Source: Pseudomonas putida | Lineage (GTDB): Bacteria; Pseudomonadota; Gammaproteobacteria; Pseudomonadales; Pseudomonadaceae | Direction of reading: 5' to 3' | DNA: 64,000 nt | Assembly: GCF_001976065.1 (NCBI RefSeq) | Contig: NZ_MNAH01000001.1 | Location: 973,952-1,037,951 of the forward strand | Made by a program: the position numbers and the translations under genes | The notes under the pieces: generated by a model | Told to the model about the DNA's origin: nothing | Seen by the model: only the letters and a program-made list of their open reading frames with translations | Database searches by the model: none | Shown: piece after piece, positions 24,836 through 34,223 of the stretch | Layout: every line of letters starts with the position of its first letter | Numbering within the stretch: the stretch's first letter is position 1

Positions 24836-25966
24836 TTATGGCTTAGGAGGTTCTTTTTTGTCATCTGATTTTTCTTTTCCTAATTTCTGAACGGCTTCGG
24901 CAATTTGGACAGCCTTGTCAAATATTTTTGGATCAAATTTATCCGCGTCATTACCGGAAAAGGCCGAGCTTGAGTTTATATTCCAGTGCTCGAATGCTTC
25001 TTTTATTTGAGACCACTCCGCTTCGGCGCCATATGTTTCGAGATAAAATTTTCCAAAATTTATTGCGTGCTTCCGCTCGCTGTTTTTAATTGCTTCATGC
25101 GTAAAAGACTGACTGTAGGTAAAGCAGTACTTTGCTAGAGCTATGAACAATCCAATTACGATAACTCCTTTGAACGCAAAAAAAGTCACTTGAGACCATG
25201 GTATTTCAGTCTGCCCTTGAATTGGGGTAAGGCCCAATACACCAAAATATAACCCTGTCCCAACACCTAAAATCAGAGCCAAGGAGCCAGCAATAGACCA
25301 ATTTCTTCCCTTGGAATGGTAAGTTTTTGCCGATGAATCTAAAGATGACAGAGCTTCATTTACGTATGCACTAGAACGGCTTTCAATTTTGTTACGACTT
25401 TCCTCGCGATATTTCTCTTTTTCACGTTCAAGTTCTTCTAGGGCAAGTGCGATCTTACTCTCTTTTTCTTTAATGGCATTATTCAGTTGTTCTTGTAACG
25501 CAACTGTCTCGCGCTCTCTCATGGACAGCATATGCTGCTGTGCCGCAGTTCTTTGGCGATGCTCTTCTATTTCGCGCTCAAGTGAATTTTGTCGTTCAAA
25601 ATGCTCGCGCTGCATTTGTTCGCGGAAGATTTCAAGTTCTTGCTTTTGTCGTTCAATTTGTGCCCTGTAAGTTTGTTCTCGCTCAAAGCTTTCGCGTTCT
25701 CTTTGAGCTAATTCCTCCTGTCTCTTTATAATTTCATCTGATAAATATTTTGCTCTTTTGGCTTCGCTGTTGGAAAAGCGACTATTTAGCTCTGGTTTAA
25801 TTAAGATGAGGTTGTCTAGTGAGTTATCTCCGCCCTCGCTTATTGGAGTAATGTGCTCTATTACGAGGTTGTCTGGATGTTCCACTGCTTCGCCGCTGAT
25901 CGCGCACCGAAGTCCATCGCGTTTGATTAATGCGTCTTTGATTGTTTTGTTTTTGCTCGTACTCAT
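24836..25966 (-). CDS. HNH-domain / coiled-coil / two-helix membrane protein (cargo, candidate defence)
   Basis: 376 residues, AT-rich. Residues ~14-60 form an HNH-like domain (RDGLRCAISGE, LVIEHITPISEGGDNSLDNLILI): the metal-coordinating His and the Asn are present, but the terminal His is replaced and most zinc cysteines are missing. Residues ~75-205 are a long highly charged coiled coil (QRERESFEREQ repeats). Two transmembrane helices follow (~226-248 and ~260-283), then a soluble helical C-terminus (~290-376). It is transcribed against the late operon at the Q/lysis junction, a typical cargo site. A membrane-tethered nuclease architecture suggests exclusion of incoming DNA, which is inference. 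Confidence 0.8.
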   Translation of the reverse strand: MSTSKNKTIKDALIKRDGLRCAISGEAVEHPDNLVIEHITPISEGGDNSLDNLILIKPELNSRFSNSEAKRAKYLSDEIIKRQEELAQRERESFEREQTYRAQIERQKQELEIFREQMQREHFERQNSLEREIEEHRQRTAAQQHMLSMRERETVALQEQLNNAIKEKESKIALALEELEREKEKYREESRNKIESRSSAYVNEALSSLDSSAKTYHSKGRNWSIAGSLALILGVGTGLYFGVLGLTPIQGQTEIPWSQVTFFAFKGVIVIGLFIALAKYCFTYSQSFTHEAIKNSERKHAINFGKFYLETYGAEAEWSQIKEAFEHWNINSSSAFSGNDADKFDPKIFDKAVQIAEAVQKLGKEKSDDKKEPPKP

Positions 25967-26423
25967 GTAATACCTGCATGGACAAGCCCCGTAAGTTTAT
26001 GGGGCCGCCGATTAATGTCTATGTCTGCTAATTTGATTTCGCATAGTGTTGTCACGGAAGCTAGCAAAATGCCATTCTGGAGTCCAGCAACTGTTCCCTA
26101 CAGACCGATTTTCTTTTTTCTTTCTGGCAATCGAAAGGGGAAGGGGCGGAAATTTCAGCCGCTTGAGGTAATTCATAAAGGTACAATTTCGGGCTTTTCC
26201 GCGCGGAATAAACCTGTTTTCATATCAGCGTGAATTGCTGTGACCGCAGCGTGACGCGTTTCAAAGCCCGGCTGTGGTTTCGGGCTTTTTGCTTTCTACA
26301 GTTCACAGAGCCTCGGCATTTGCCGGGGCTTTTTCGTTTTCGGCTCCACCACACCCATTGCTCCGAGCTGGGAGTGCCGCTGGGGCCGAATCTATTGCAC
26401 TCCCAGAAAAGGGAGGAATCGAG
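25967..26423 (+). promoter_or_regulatory. Late leader region with two tandem terminators before holin
   Basis: No convincing gene; a 72-codon frame at 26015 has no ribosome site or family. Terminators at 26263-26290 (AAAGCCCG / CGGGCTTT plus T-run) and 26309-26335 (AGCCTCGGC / GCCGGGGCT plus T5) are consecutive, as expected for a late leader where Q-modified polymerase must read through. Confidence 0.6.
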
Positions 26424-26747
26424 ATGCCGAACATGCCTGAAAAGGATCCTGGCCTGTGGGCCGCTCTGCTTGCCTGGTTGGTGATGCACCAGCCGCAACT
26501 CTTCGCTGCTGGCTTGTCCGTTGGCATCGCCGTTTTGCGGGTTATGTACGGCGGCGGAACACGTCGCCAGATGTACCTTGAAGGCGCGTTGTGCGGACTG
26601 GTTACGCTCTCATTGGTGCCATTGCTTGAATGGATGGGGTTGCCGCAAAGCATGGCTACCTTCGTTGGCGGGGCGGTTGGTTTTCTTGGTGTGGAAAAGG
26701 TGCGTGGATACTACGAGCGTGCAGCGGCACGCAGAGTAGAAGGTTGA
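26424..26747 (+). CDS. Phage holin (lambda-family type)
   Basis: 107 residues from ATG 26424, preceded by GGGAGG. Three hydrophobic segments (~10-38, ~55-75, ~80-95), class I topology. Recognisable pattern: DPGLWAALLAWL, VLRVMYGGGTRRQM, LEWMGLPQSMATFVGGAVGF. Forms the inner-membrane lesion that starts lysis; the endolysin and spanins are 22 kb downstream at the end of the late operon. Confidence 0.82.
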   Translation: MPNMPEKDPGLWAALLAWLVMHQPQLFAAGLSVGIAVLRVMYGGGTRRQMYLEGALCGLVTLSLVPLLEWMGLPQSMATFVGGAVGFLGVEKVRGYYERAAARRVEG

Positions 26748-26770
26748 TCTCGTTGGTGATGAGGTGAAAC

Positions 26771-27511
26771 GTGGTCAGGATCGACGCCAGTACCAATGTG
26801 GAAGAGCTGTCGAAGGCTCTGCGCATGTTGGGTGCCCAGCAGTTGCCGTTCGCCTTCGCGCTTATGGCTACACGTCTGGCTCTGCTGGTGAAGAAGGGCG
26901 AGCTCTCTGTAATGAGGCAGCGCCTCGACCGGCCAACCGCCACCACGATGAACAGCCTGTATGTGAAGCGGGCCAAGAAGGGTAATCCCGAAGCACGGGC
27001 TTTCTTTAAGGATGCGTGGACATCGGGCGTCCCGGCCGACACTTATCTGCAACAGCCAATGAAGGGTGGTCGCCGGCCACATAAGCGTTTCGAGAAAGCG
27101 TTGATCGCGAAAGGCCTGATGAAGCCAAGCCAATACGCTATTCCGGCACCATCGGCACTGAACGAATTCGGCAACGTACCACGCGGCGTGATCACCAAGA
27201 TCCTGTCAGGCCTGGGCGCAGCCGAGACGGTCAGTGGTGTGCAGGCCAACGCCACCGGCAGCAAGCGCAGTAAGCGTAAGGGTAACGCCGAGAAGTACTT
27301 CGCCGGTTATGTCGATGGCACTGAGGGTATCTGGGAGAGTAAGAAGACAGCCTTCGGTGATGCCGTTCGACCTGTGTTCATCTTCAGTGACAGCGAGCCT
27401 GGCTACCGGGTGATCATTCCGTTCTACAAGATCGCGGACAACATCGTGAAGACGAACCGGGAGCGAGAGTTCGCCAGCGCGATGGACCAGGCCCTGTCGA
27501 CAGCCCGTTGA
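26771..27511 (+). CDS. Conserved phage protein between holin and terminase, function unknown
   Basis: 246 residues, GTG start (GAGGT site). Basic, soluble, with GAQQLPFAFALMATR, a KRAKKGNPEAR segment, FEKALIAKGLMKPSQY and a C-terminal FYKIADNIV. I recall similar proteins just upstream of small terminase genes in Pseudomonas prophages, sometimes called minor structural proteins, but no biochemical role is known to me. Confidence 0.65.
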   Translation: MVRIDASTNVEELSKALRMLGAQQLPFAFALMATRLALLVKKGELSVMRQRLDRPTATTMNSLYVKRAKKGNPEARAFFKDAWTSGVPADTYLQQPMKGGRRPHKRFEKALIAKGLMKPSQYAIPAPSALNEFGNVPRGVITKILSGLGAAETVSGVQANATGSKRSKRKGNAEKYFAGYVDGTEGIWESKKTAFGDAVRPVFIFSDSEPGYRVIIPFYKIADNIVKTNREREFASAMDQALSTAR

Positions 27512-27541
27512 TGGTCGGCAGGGGTAGGGGCACCCCCCTTT

Positions 27542-27590
27542 GGGTCCTTCCCGGCCCCCCGGCCCATTGCGGGTAATTCGGGCCCCGCCC
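27542..27590 (+). other. cos: Putative cos packaging site
   Basis: GGGTCCTT-CCCGG at 27542 and GCGGGT-ATTCG near 27569 resemble, in order and spacing, lambda cosQ (GGGTCCTTTCCGG) and the right half of cosN (GCGGGTTTTCG). It is a GC-rich, gene-free stretch just upstream of the small terminase gene, where cos lies in lambda. Match recalled from the lambda sequence, not computed. Confidence 0.6.
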
Positions 27591-27636
27591 ATCAAATATG
27601 TATGACCTTTTTTCAGAGGTTGGTTGTTGTTTAATC

Positions 27637-28182
27637 ATGGCCAAAAACGAAACAACCAAACAGCGCGGGTGGTTGAACAAATCCGAGATGGCGTCGAGCC
27701 TGGGGATTTCCCCGCAAGCCTTTGACAAATGGGGAGTTGCGCCTGTCGCACGCATCGGTCGAGAGGCGTTCTACACCGTGCAGAACGTGGTCGAAAACCG
27801 TGTTGAGCACTCGCAACGGAAACAACAACCAGCAGGCGAGGGAACCGAAGGCGTCGATCCGATGATCGAGTACAAGCTGCTCGAGGAGCGCCGTGGTCTC
27901 ACCGCCGCCCAGCGGATTGCCCAAGAGAAGAAGAACCTGGTCTTGGACAAGCAGCTGGTGCCCGTCCCATTTGCCACATTTGCCCTCGCCAAAATTGCCG
28001 CTCAGATCGGCTCGAAACTGGACACCGTCGGCAAGACCGTCACTCGACGTCACCCAGAGGTTGACCCTCGGATCATCGAGTCGGTGGAGCGGGAGATCTC
28101 GCTTGCTCGAAATATTGCTGCCAGCTTTGGTGAGCAACTTCCGGAATTATTAGATGAGTACGTTGAGTCCATGGCTGAATGA
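27637..28182 (+). CDS. terS: Terminase small subunit (Nu1/DUF1441-like)
   Basis: 181 residues from ATG 27637. N-terminal winged helix (LNKSEMASSLGISPQAFDKWG), a coiled middle (YKLLEERRGLTAAQRIAQEKK) and a C-terminal multimerisation helix. Recognises cos DNA and positions the large subunit. Overlaps terL by 29 bp. Confidence 0.82.
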   Translation: MAKNETTKQRGWLNKSEMASSLGISPQAFDKWGVAPVARIGREAFYTVQNVVENRVEHSQRKQQPAGEGTEGVDPMIEYKLLEERRGLTAAQRIAQEKKNLVLDKQLVPVPFATFALAKIAAQIGSKLDTVGKTVTRRHPEVDPRIIESVEREISLARNIAASFGEQLPELLDEYVESMAE

Positions 28183-30091
28183 TCTGCGCAAGTCGATCAA
28201 GCTAGGACTCCAGGCGCTCTACAAAGAACCACCGCAAACCGCCGTCGAATGGGCGGATGCAAATTTCTACATGTCCGCCGAGTCCTCCTACAACGAGGGC
28301 AAGTGGACGACCGAGCCGTTTCAGGTTGCGATCCTGAACAGCATGGGCAACGACCTGATCAATGTCGTCAACTTCATCAAGTCTGCTCGGATCGGTTACA
28401 CCAAGCTGTTGATGGCGAACATCGGCTACAAGATCCAGCACAAGCGCCGCAACGTCATGATGTGGAGCCCGACCGACCCGGACGCCGAGGACATCAGCAA
28501 AAGCCACGTCAACGGCATGATCCGCGACGTTCCTGTGCTGGGCGACCTGGCTCCGTGGTTCGGCCGCAAGCACAGCGACAACACCCTGGACCAGAAGATA
28601 TTCGCGAACCGGCGAACCCTCTGGATTCGCGGAGGCAAAGCTTCCCGAAACTATCGTGAGAAATCCGCTGACGAGGTGATCTACGACGAGCTCTCGAACT
28701 TTGACGAAAGCGTCGAAGGCGAAGGCGCGCCGATCACCTTGGGCGACAAGCGACTCAACGGTGCGATCTACCCGAAGTCGATCCGAGGTTCAACGCCGAA
28801 GCGCGTCGGCTCCTGCCAGATCACCAAGGCCGTCGAAGAGTCACCGTACCTACTCAAATTTCACATTAACTGCCCGCACTGCCGGCAAGAGCAGACGCTC
28901 AAGTGGGGCGGCAAGGATTGTGAGTTCGGCCTGAAGTGGGAAAAGAATGCACTCGGTGAGGCCGAGAAAGCTTGGTACGTGTGCGAACACGCGGCTTGCA
29001 TCATCTGGCACAACGAAATGGTCGAGGCTTCTAAGTCTGGCCGCTGGATCTGCGAGCATACCGGTATCTGGACCCGCGACGGCATGGACTGGTTTGGCGC
29101 TGACGATGAAATCATTCGCACACCGCGCTCGGTCAGCTTCAGCATCTGGGCGATCTACAGCACTTGGAGCACCTGGCTCAGCCTGGCCGAAGAGTGGCTG
29201 AAGATCAAAGGCGACGTCTCGAAGCTGATCACCTTCATCAACACAACGCGCGGCGAAACGTGGGACGACGACCAGGGCGAAAAGCTCGATCACGAAGTCC
29301 TTTACGGTCGCCGCGAAGTTTATCCGCAGGTACCGGCCCTCGGCCTGGTGCTCGTAGGCGGTATCGATACTCAAGACGACCGTTTCGAGGGCCGCGTCTG
29401 GGCGTTCGGTCCAGGCGAGGAAGCGTGGTTGGTTCATCGCTTCATTCTGATGGGCGACCCTGCCAGCGAGGAGCTTCGCCGCAAGGTGGGGCTTGAGCTG
29501 CACCGGCAGTTCACTCGCGTGGACGGCACCGTGATGAAGGTTGAGCGCTGGACGTGGGACGCCGGCGGCCACTACGCCGATGAGGTCTACGCCGAAAGCC
29601 GCAAGCATGGCGTGCACTGGGTGGTACCAATCCGTGGTGCGACCATCTATGGCAAGCCGATCGCGAATTTCCCGCGCACAAAGAACAAGGTTCACAAGGT
29701 CTACCTTACCGAGGTCGGAACCGACAACGCCAAAGAGCTGCTCTACAGCCGGATGGGGCTCCCCGTCGATACGGCTGCCTCTCAGGCGGGTGTGTCTCAG
29801 CCCGGGGTGGTTCACCTCCCGGCCAACGACGCGATCTGCGACGAATCGGAAGTGAAGCAACTCACCTCAGAAAAGAAAAAAGCAGCCATCTCTAAGGGCA
29901 AGCGCGTGATGCGCTGGGACAGCGGGGGCCGCCGAAACGAGGCGCTCGACTGCTTCGTGTATGCGCTCGCCGCGCTGCGCATCTGCCAGCAGCGTTTCGG
30001 GCTTGATCTCGATCTGCTGGTTGCTGCTGTCACTGGCGGCAATGAACCGGACGCTGAAGAACGGCCGCGCAAGAAATCAACCTTCTGGTAG
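28154..30091 (+). CDS. terL: Terminase large subunit (GpA family)
   Basis: 645 residues, matching lambda gpA. Packaging ATPase domain with a deviant Walker A (KSARIGYTK, ~80) and Walker B-like DEVIYDEL (~178), a zinc-knuckle-like HINCPHCRQEQ, and a C-terminal nuclease domain with GGIDTQDDRFEG and WDAGGHYADE acidic clusters. Cuts cos and drives DNA into the prohead. The GpA type implies cohesive ends. Confidence 0.95.
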   Translation: MSTLSPWLNDLRKSIKLGLQALYKEPPQTAVEWADANFYMSAESSYNEGKWTTEPFQVAILNSMGNDLINVVNFIKSARIGYTKLLMANIGYKIQHKRRNVMMWSPTDPDAEDISKSHVNGMIRDVPVLGDLAPWFGRKHSDNTLDQKIFANRRTLWIRGGKASRNYREKSADEVIYDELSNFDESVEGEGAPITLGDKRLNGAIYPKSIRGSTPKRVGSCQITKAVEESPYLLKFHINCPHCRQEQTLKWGGKDCEFGLKWEKNALGEAEKAWYVCEHAACIIWHNEMVEASKSGRWICEHTGIWTRDGMDWFGADDEIIRTPRSVSFSIWAIYSTWSTWLSLAEEWLKIKGDVSKLITFINTTRGETWDDDQGEKLDHEVLYGRREVYPQVPALGLVLVGGIDTQDDRFEGRVWAFGPGEEAWLVHRFILMGDPASEELRRKVGLELHRQFTRVDGTVMKVERWTWDAGGHYADEVYAESRKHGVHWVVPIRGATIYGKPIANFPRTKNKVHKVYLTEVGTDNAKELLYSRMGLPVDTAASQAGVSQPGVVHLPANDAICDESEVKQLTSEKKKAAISKGKRVMRWDSGGRRNEALDCFVYALAALRICQQRFGLDLDLLVAAVTGGNEPDAEERPRKKSTFW

Positions 30092-30099
30092 CGAGACTT

Positions 30100-30309
30100 A
30101 TGGCTTTCACAATCGAGCAGTACCAGGCCTTGCAGGCGGCCATCGCCGAGGGCGCGCTGTCTGTCCGCTACGCCGACAAAAGTGTCACCTACCGGTCGCT
30201 CGACGAGATGATCCGGATTCTAAAACTGATGGCCAACGAGCTTGGCCTGAACACAAACACTGACGGCGGCCGCCGTTTCACATCGTTCTCGAAAGGATTT
30301 TACCCATGA
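30100..30309 (+). CDS. Head-to-tail joining protein gpW
   Basis: 69 residues, the size of lambda gpW. Pattern: YQALQAAIAEGALSVRYADKS and YRSLDEMIRILKLM. It plugs the portal after packaging and is needed for tail joining. Overlaps the portal gene by 4 bp. Confidence 0.9.
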   Translation: MAFTIEQYQALQAAIAEGALSVRYADKSVTYRSLDEMIRILKLMANELGLNTNTDGGRRFTSFSKGFYP

Positions 30310-31826
30310 GCATGCTCGACAGCTTGTTCCCTGGGTACGCCGCGAAGCGCTCGGATGCGCGGCTGAAAAAGCTGCGAACCGAAATGACGATGGACTTGAT
30401 CAAGCGTCGGTTCGAGGGTGCAGCCGGTGGACGCAGAAATGATAGATGGCGCGCCACCGGCGCCGATGCGAACGCAGAAAATGCACCGGCTCTTGCGAAG
30501 CTTCGCAACCGAGCACGCGACCAGCGCCGTAACAATCCGTTCGCTGAGCGAGCTATCACCGGCATCGCGGATAACGCCGTGGGCGCCGGCATCGTGCCGC
30601 TGCCACTGGCCAAGCGCGACCGTGACGGTCTGCGGTTGATGGACTTGTGGAAGTCATGGGCCGAAACCACCAGTTGCGATGCTGACGGGCTGGAGGATTT
30701 CTACGGTCTGCAGCACATGGTAATGGAAGCTGTCGCTGAAAGTGGCGAGTGCTTGATCCGTCGCCGGCGTCGATTCAGTTCGGACGGTCTTCCCGTCCCG
30801 GTTCAGCTTCAAGTTCTTGAGGCTGACTTTCTCGATGAAAACAAGGCTGCGACCATTGGCCTGAATGAGGTCATTCAGGGCGTTGAGTTCGATGCCCTTG
30901 GGCGCCGGGTGGCGTATTGGTTGTTCGATAGACACCCAGGCTCCAACGCTGCATGGGGCTCCCTGCAGTCCACGCGAGTGCCGGCGGAAGACGTCATTCA
31001 TGTGTTTTTGCGCAAGCGCCCCGGACAAGCCAGGGGATACACCTGGCTGGCCCCGGTCATCCAGCGCATGAGTAGCTTCGACGAGATGGAAGATGCGGTC
31101 ATGGAGCAGGCAAAGATCGCGGCATGCTTTGCAGCATTCGTCACCAAAGACCCTGAAACACATACAGGCGTGAAGAAGGGGCCTGCGCTGATTGATCGAA
31201 TGGAGCCTGGGATTGTTCAGGAACTTTCGATGGGGGAGGCGGTGAGCTTCGGCACGCCTCCCACTTTCAATGGATACACAACGTACTCCTGGCAAGCGCT
31301 CCATGCGATCGCGGTCGGCCTTGGTGTCCCTTACGAGTTGCTGACCGGAGACCTCAAAGGAGTGAACTTCTCCAGCGGTCGCATGGGCTGGCTCAACTTT
31401 GCCCGCCGAGTAGACGTCTGGCAGTGGCGAATGCTGATCCCTCAGCTGTGCGACCAGGTCTGGCGCTGGTTCATGGAGGCCCAAGTCCTGTTGCCGGGCG
31501 GTGTGACCGACGACGTCAAGGCTTACTGGGTCCCCCCGCGCCGCGACATGGTCGACCCAAAGTCTGAAACCGAGAACGTCATCACGCGGGTGCGGAACGG
31601 GCTGACTACCTGGCCCGATGCTTTACGCGAACTCGGCATCACGGACCCGAAGCGCCACGCAGAGCAAATCAAGAAAGCCAACGAAATGATCGACGAGTAC
31701 GGCCTGGTCCTAGATTGCGACCCGCGCCGCGTCGCGGCCGCTGGCTCACCAAGCCAGCCGCCACCAACCGAAGAGAAACCAGACGATGCCAACTCCGAAT
31801 CAGGCGACGACCAACAAGACGCATGA
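30306..31826 (+). CDS. Portal protein, lambda gpB family
   Basis: 506 residues. Typical features: NPFAERAITGIADNAVGAGI, WAETTSCDADG, the core GRRVAYWLFDRHPG, YTWLAPVIQRMSSFDEMEDA and GDLKGVNFSSGRMG. Dodecameric DNA channel at one capsid vertex. The C-terminal 41 bp overlap the next gene. Confidence 0.95.
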   Translation: MSMLDSLFPGYAAKRSDARLKKLRTEMTMDLIKRRFEGAAGGRRNDRWRATGADANAENAPALAKLRNRARDQRRNNPFAERAITGIADNAVGAGIVPLPLAKRDRDGLRLMDLWKSWAETTSCDADGLEDFYGLQHMVMEAVAESGECLIRRRRRFSSDGLPVPVQLQVLEADFLDENKAATIGLNEVIQGVEFDALGRRVAYWLFDRHPGSNAAWGSLQSTRVPAEDVIHVFLRKRPGQARGYTWLAPVIQRMSSFDEMEDAVMEQAKIAACFAAFVTKDPETHTGVKKGPALIDRMEPGIVQELSMGEAVSFGTPPTFNGYTTYSWQALHAIAVGLGVPYELLTGDLKGVNFSSGRMGWLNFARRVDVWQWRMLIPQLCDQVWRWFMEAQVLLPGGVTDDVKAYWVPPRRDMVDPKSETENVITRVRNGLTTWPDALRELGITDPKRHAEQIKKANEMIDEYGLVLDCDPRRVAAAGSPSQPPPTEEKPDDANSESGDDQQDA

Positions 31827-33789
31827 AACGCCAATGCTCAGCCTGCGCGCCGCTGTGCGCGAAGGCTCGGTTGACGTCGAACAGCGCACCGTCGAACTCA
31901 CCTGGACCACCGGCTCGAAAGGCCGGCGCTGGTCCTGGGACATCGGCAGCTATATGGAGGAGCTCGAGGTCAGCTCCAAGGCGCTACGTCTCGACCGGCT
32001 GAACAACGGTGCCCCTTTCCTGAATGCCCACAGTTCATACGAACTCTCCGATGTCATTGGTGTTGTGGAAAAGGCCTGGCTCGAAGGTGAAGAGGGCCGG
32101 GCGTTGGTTCGCTTTAGCCAGCGCGAGGATGTCGAGGGCATCTTCCGGGACGTGCAGGACGGGATCCTGCGGAACATAAGTGTCGGTTATGCGGTGCACC
32201 GCTACGAAGTAGTGGAAGAGGAGGACGACAAGCTGCCGACTTATCGCGCCGTCGACTGGGAGCCGCTGGAGTTGTCCTTGGTCCCAATCGGTTTTGACGA
32301 TGGCGCCAAGATCCGAAGTGCCGAAACCGCCGCAAATTATAAGGGCCAACGTTTCAACACCATTTTTGAAGTTCGCGAGGTACAACAGCCTCTCGACCAA
32401 CCGGCCGCCGTGGCCAACACCACCGAGGAAAACCCGATGACTGAAGAAGAAAAGCGCGCGGCCGAGGATCTGATCCGCCGGCAGGCGGAAGAGGCTGAGC
32501 GCAAACGCAGTCTTACCATTCGCCAAATGGCGAAGAAGGTTGGTCTGAGTGATGACGTCGCTGAAGACCTGGTCGCCCGTGGCGTCTCGATTGCTGATGC
32601 GAGTGCTGCTTTGATCGACAAAGTCGCCGAGCGCCAAGCCGGTAGCCAGACCGAATCGCGCAACAGCCAGCCAACCATTGTTGGTGGTTTGGACCAGACC
32701 GTGTTGACAGCCAAGCGCGAAGCAATGCAGAACGCATTGCTCAACCGTTGCAACCCGACCATCGCGCTGATTGAGGGGGCCCGCGAGTTCCGCGGCATGC
32801 GCTTACTCGATCTGGCCCGTGAATGCGTGGAGACTGTCGGCGGCAATGCTCGCGGCATGCTCCCCCAAGAAGTGGCGCGAGCGGCGCTCGGCTGTGACCG
32901 TACTGCCATGCGCGCGGCCGGCATGCAAACCACCAGTGATTTCCCAATCCTGCTCGGTGGTGGCGTCACCCGGACCCTTCGCGATGCATACGCCCAGGCT
33001 CCGCAGACTTGGCGGCCGTTGGGGCAACCGACCACCGTTCAGGATTTCCGTACCACCACCCGGGCTGCCCTGGGGGATATTGCCGCGCTGGAAGAAGTCA
33101 AAGAGCATGGCGAGTACAACTACGGCAAGCTCGAGGAAGAAGGCGCTCCAATCCGCGTCACCAAGTTCGGCAAGATCATTCCCATCACTTGGGAATCGGT
33201 CATCAACGACGACCTGGGCGCGCTCACCCGTATTCCTCGAGCGTATGGCCTGGCCGCAGCTGAGACCGAATCTAACCTGGTTTGGAATTTGATCCTCAGC
33301 AACCCGAACTTCACCGATGGCAATGCCATCTTTGTCGCTGCTCACGGCAACTTGGCTGGCAGTGGTGGAGCGATCAATACCACTACTCTGGGTGCAGCGC
33401 GCGCTGCAATGCGCAAGCAAAAATCCAAAGCTGGTGCGTTCCTCAACGTAGAGCCACGCTACCTGGTCGTTGGTCCTGATAAAGAACTGGAAGCCTTCCA
33501 GTTCACCAGTTCTCAGTATGTTCCTGCGAAAAATTCTGACATCAACGACGGTCGCAACACGTCGCTGATTGTGATCGTCGACGGCCGAATCACTGGCAAC
33601 CAGTGGTACCTGTTCACCGAGGCCGGCCTCATTGATACGTTCGAATACGCCTACCTCGAAGGTGAGCCTGGCGTGTTCACCGAGACCCGCGAAGGCTTTG
33701 AAGTCGACGGCATGGAAATCAAGGCGCGTCTGGTCTTCGGTGCTGCCTGGATCGATTGGCGCGGGGCGTACAAAAACCCGGGCGCGTAA
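31786..33789 (+). CDS. Fused prohead protease and major capsid protein
   Basis: 667 residues. Residues ~15-190 resemble the HK97-type U35 prohead protease, with the His in FLNAHSSY and the Ser in NISVGYAV; a Q/E-rich linker (~195-300) acts as scaffold/delta domain; ~310-667 is a Mu gpT/HK97-fold capsid protein (FPILLGGGVTRTL, TRTALGDIAAL-like segment, GAAWIDWRG end). One polypeptide therefore carries protease, scaffold and coat, which implies processing during maturation. A later start at 31834 is possible. Confidence 0.88.
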   Translation: MPTPNQATTNKTHETPMLSLRAAVREGSVDVEQRTVELTWTTGSKGRRWSWDIGSYMEELEVSSKALRLDRLNNGAPFLNAHSSYELSDVIGVVEKAWLEGEEGRALVRFSQREDVEGIFRDVQDGILRNISVGYAVHRYEVVEEEDDKLPTYRAVDWEPLELSLVPIGFDDGAKIRSAETAANYKGQRFNTIFEVREVQQPLDQPAAVANTTEENPMTEEEKRAAEDLIRRQAEEAERKRSLTIRQMAKKVGLSDDVAEDLVARGVSIADASAALIDKVAERQAGSQTESRNSQPTIVGGLDQTVLTAKREAMQNALLNRCNPTIALIEGAREFRGMRLLDLARECVETVGGNARGMLPQEVARAALGCDRTAMRAAGMQTTSDFPILLGGGVTRTLRDAYAQAPQTWRPLGQPTTVQDFRTTTRAALGDIAALEEVKEHGEYNYGKLEEEGAPIRVTKFGKIIPITWESVINDDLGALTRIPRAYGLAAAETESNLVWNLILSNPNFTDGNAIFVAAHGNLAGSGGAINTTTLGAARAAMRKQKSKAGAFLNVEPRYLVVGPDKELEAFQFTSSQYVPAKNSDINDGRNTSLIVIVDGRITGNQWYLFTEAGLIDTFEYAYLEGEPGVFTETREGFEVDGMEIKARLVFGAAWIDWRGAYKNPGA

Positions 33790-33813
33790 CTCTCCAGTTC
33801 GACATGAACCCCA

Positions 33814-33838
33814 AAGGGCGCCACGTGGCGCCCTTCTT
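33814..33838 (+). terminator. Terminator after the capsid gene
   Basis: Strong ten-bp stem (AAGGGCGCCA / TGGCGCCCTT) followed by a short T-rich run, between capsid and decoration genes. Probably tunes relative expression or ends a processed mRNA; Q-modified polymerase would read through. Confidence 0.7.
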
Positions 33839-33872
33839 ATTTTCCAGTTCCAGTCTCTGAAGGGGACCTTGC

Positions 33873-34223
33873 ATGAAGACTTTCATCCAGAACGGCGACT
33901 GCCTGACCGTTCCAGCACCGGCGGGCGGCACCCTCTCGGGCGAGCTCTACAAAGTCGGTTCGATTATCGGAGTCGCGGCCACCACTGAAGTGGCTGGTGC
34001 ACCGGTGGTGCTTAAGCTCGGCGGTGTGTTCGGCCTGAACAAAACCAGTGCTCAAGCTTGGGCAGTTGGTGACCTGCTGTTCATGAACACTACCACCCGC
34101 GCGCTGACTAACGTGTCCGCTACCGGCCTGGTGCTGGTGGGCGTAGCCACCGACGTGGCGGCCAATCCGAGCGCGACCGGTGCCTGCCGACTCAACGGCG
34201 TCTCTGCTCCGGCGCCTGTGTAA
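33873..34223 (+). CDS. DUF2190 capsid decoration-like protein
   Basis: 116 residues, small and glycine/valine-rich, all-beta. Matches DUF2190: FIQNGDCLTVPAPAGG near the start, PVVLKLGGVFGLNKT, and a VLVGVATDVAA strand. Location just after the capsid gene fits a trimeric cement protein stabilising the shell, as lambda gpD does. Confidence 0.85.
   Translation: MKTFIQNGDCLTVPAPAGGTLSGELYKVGSIIGVAATTEVAGAPVVLKLGGVFGLNKTSAQAWAVGDLLFMNTTTRALTNVSATGLVLVGVATDVAANPSATGACRLNGVSAPAPV

Noticed and set aside
26015..26233. 72-codon plus-strand frame before the holin
   Set aside because: No ribosome site, no family, and it runs through the probable late leader; not listed as a gene.
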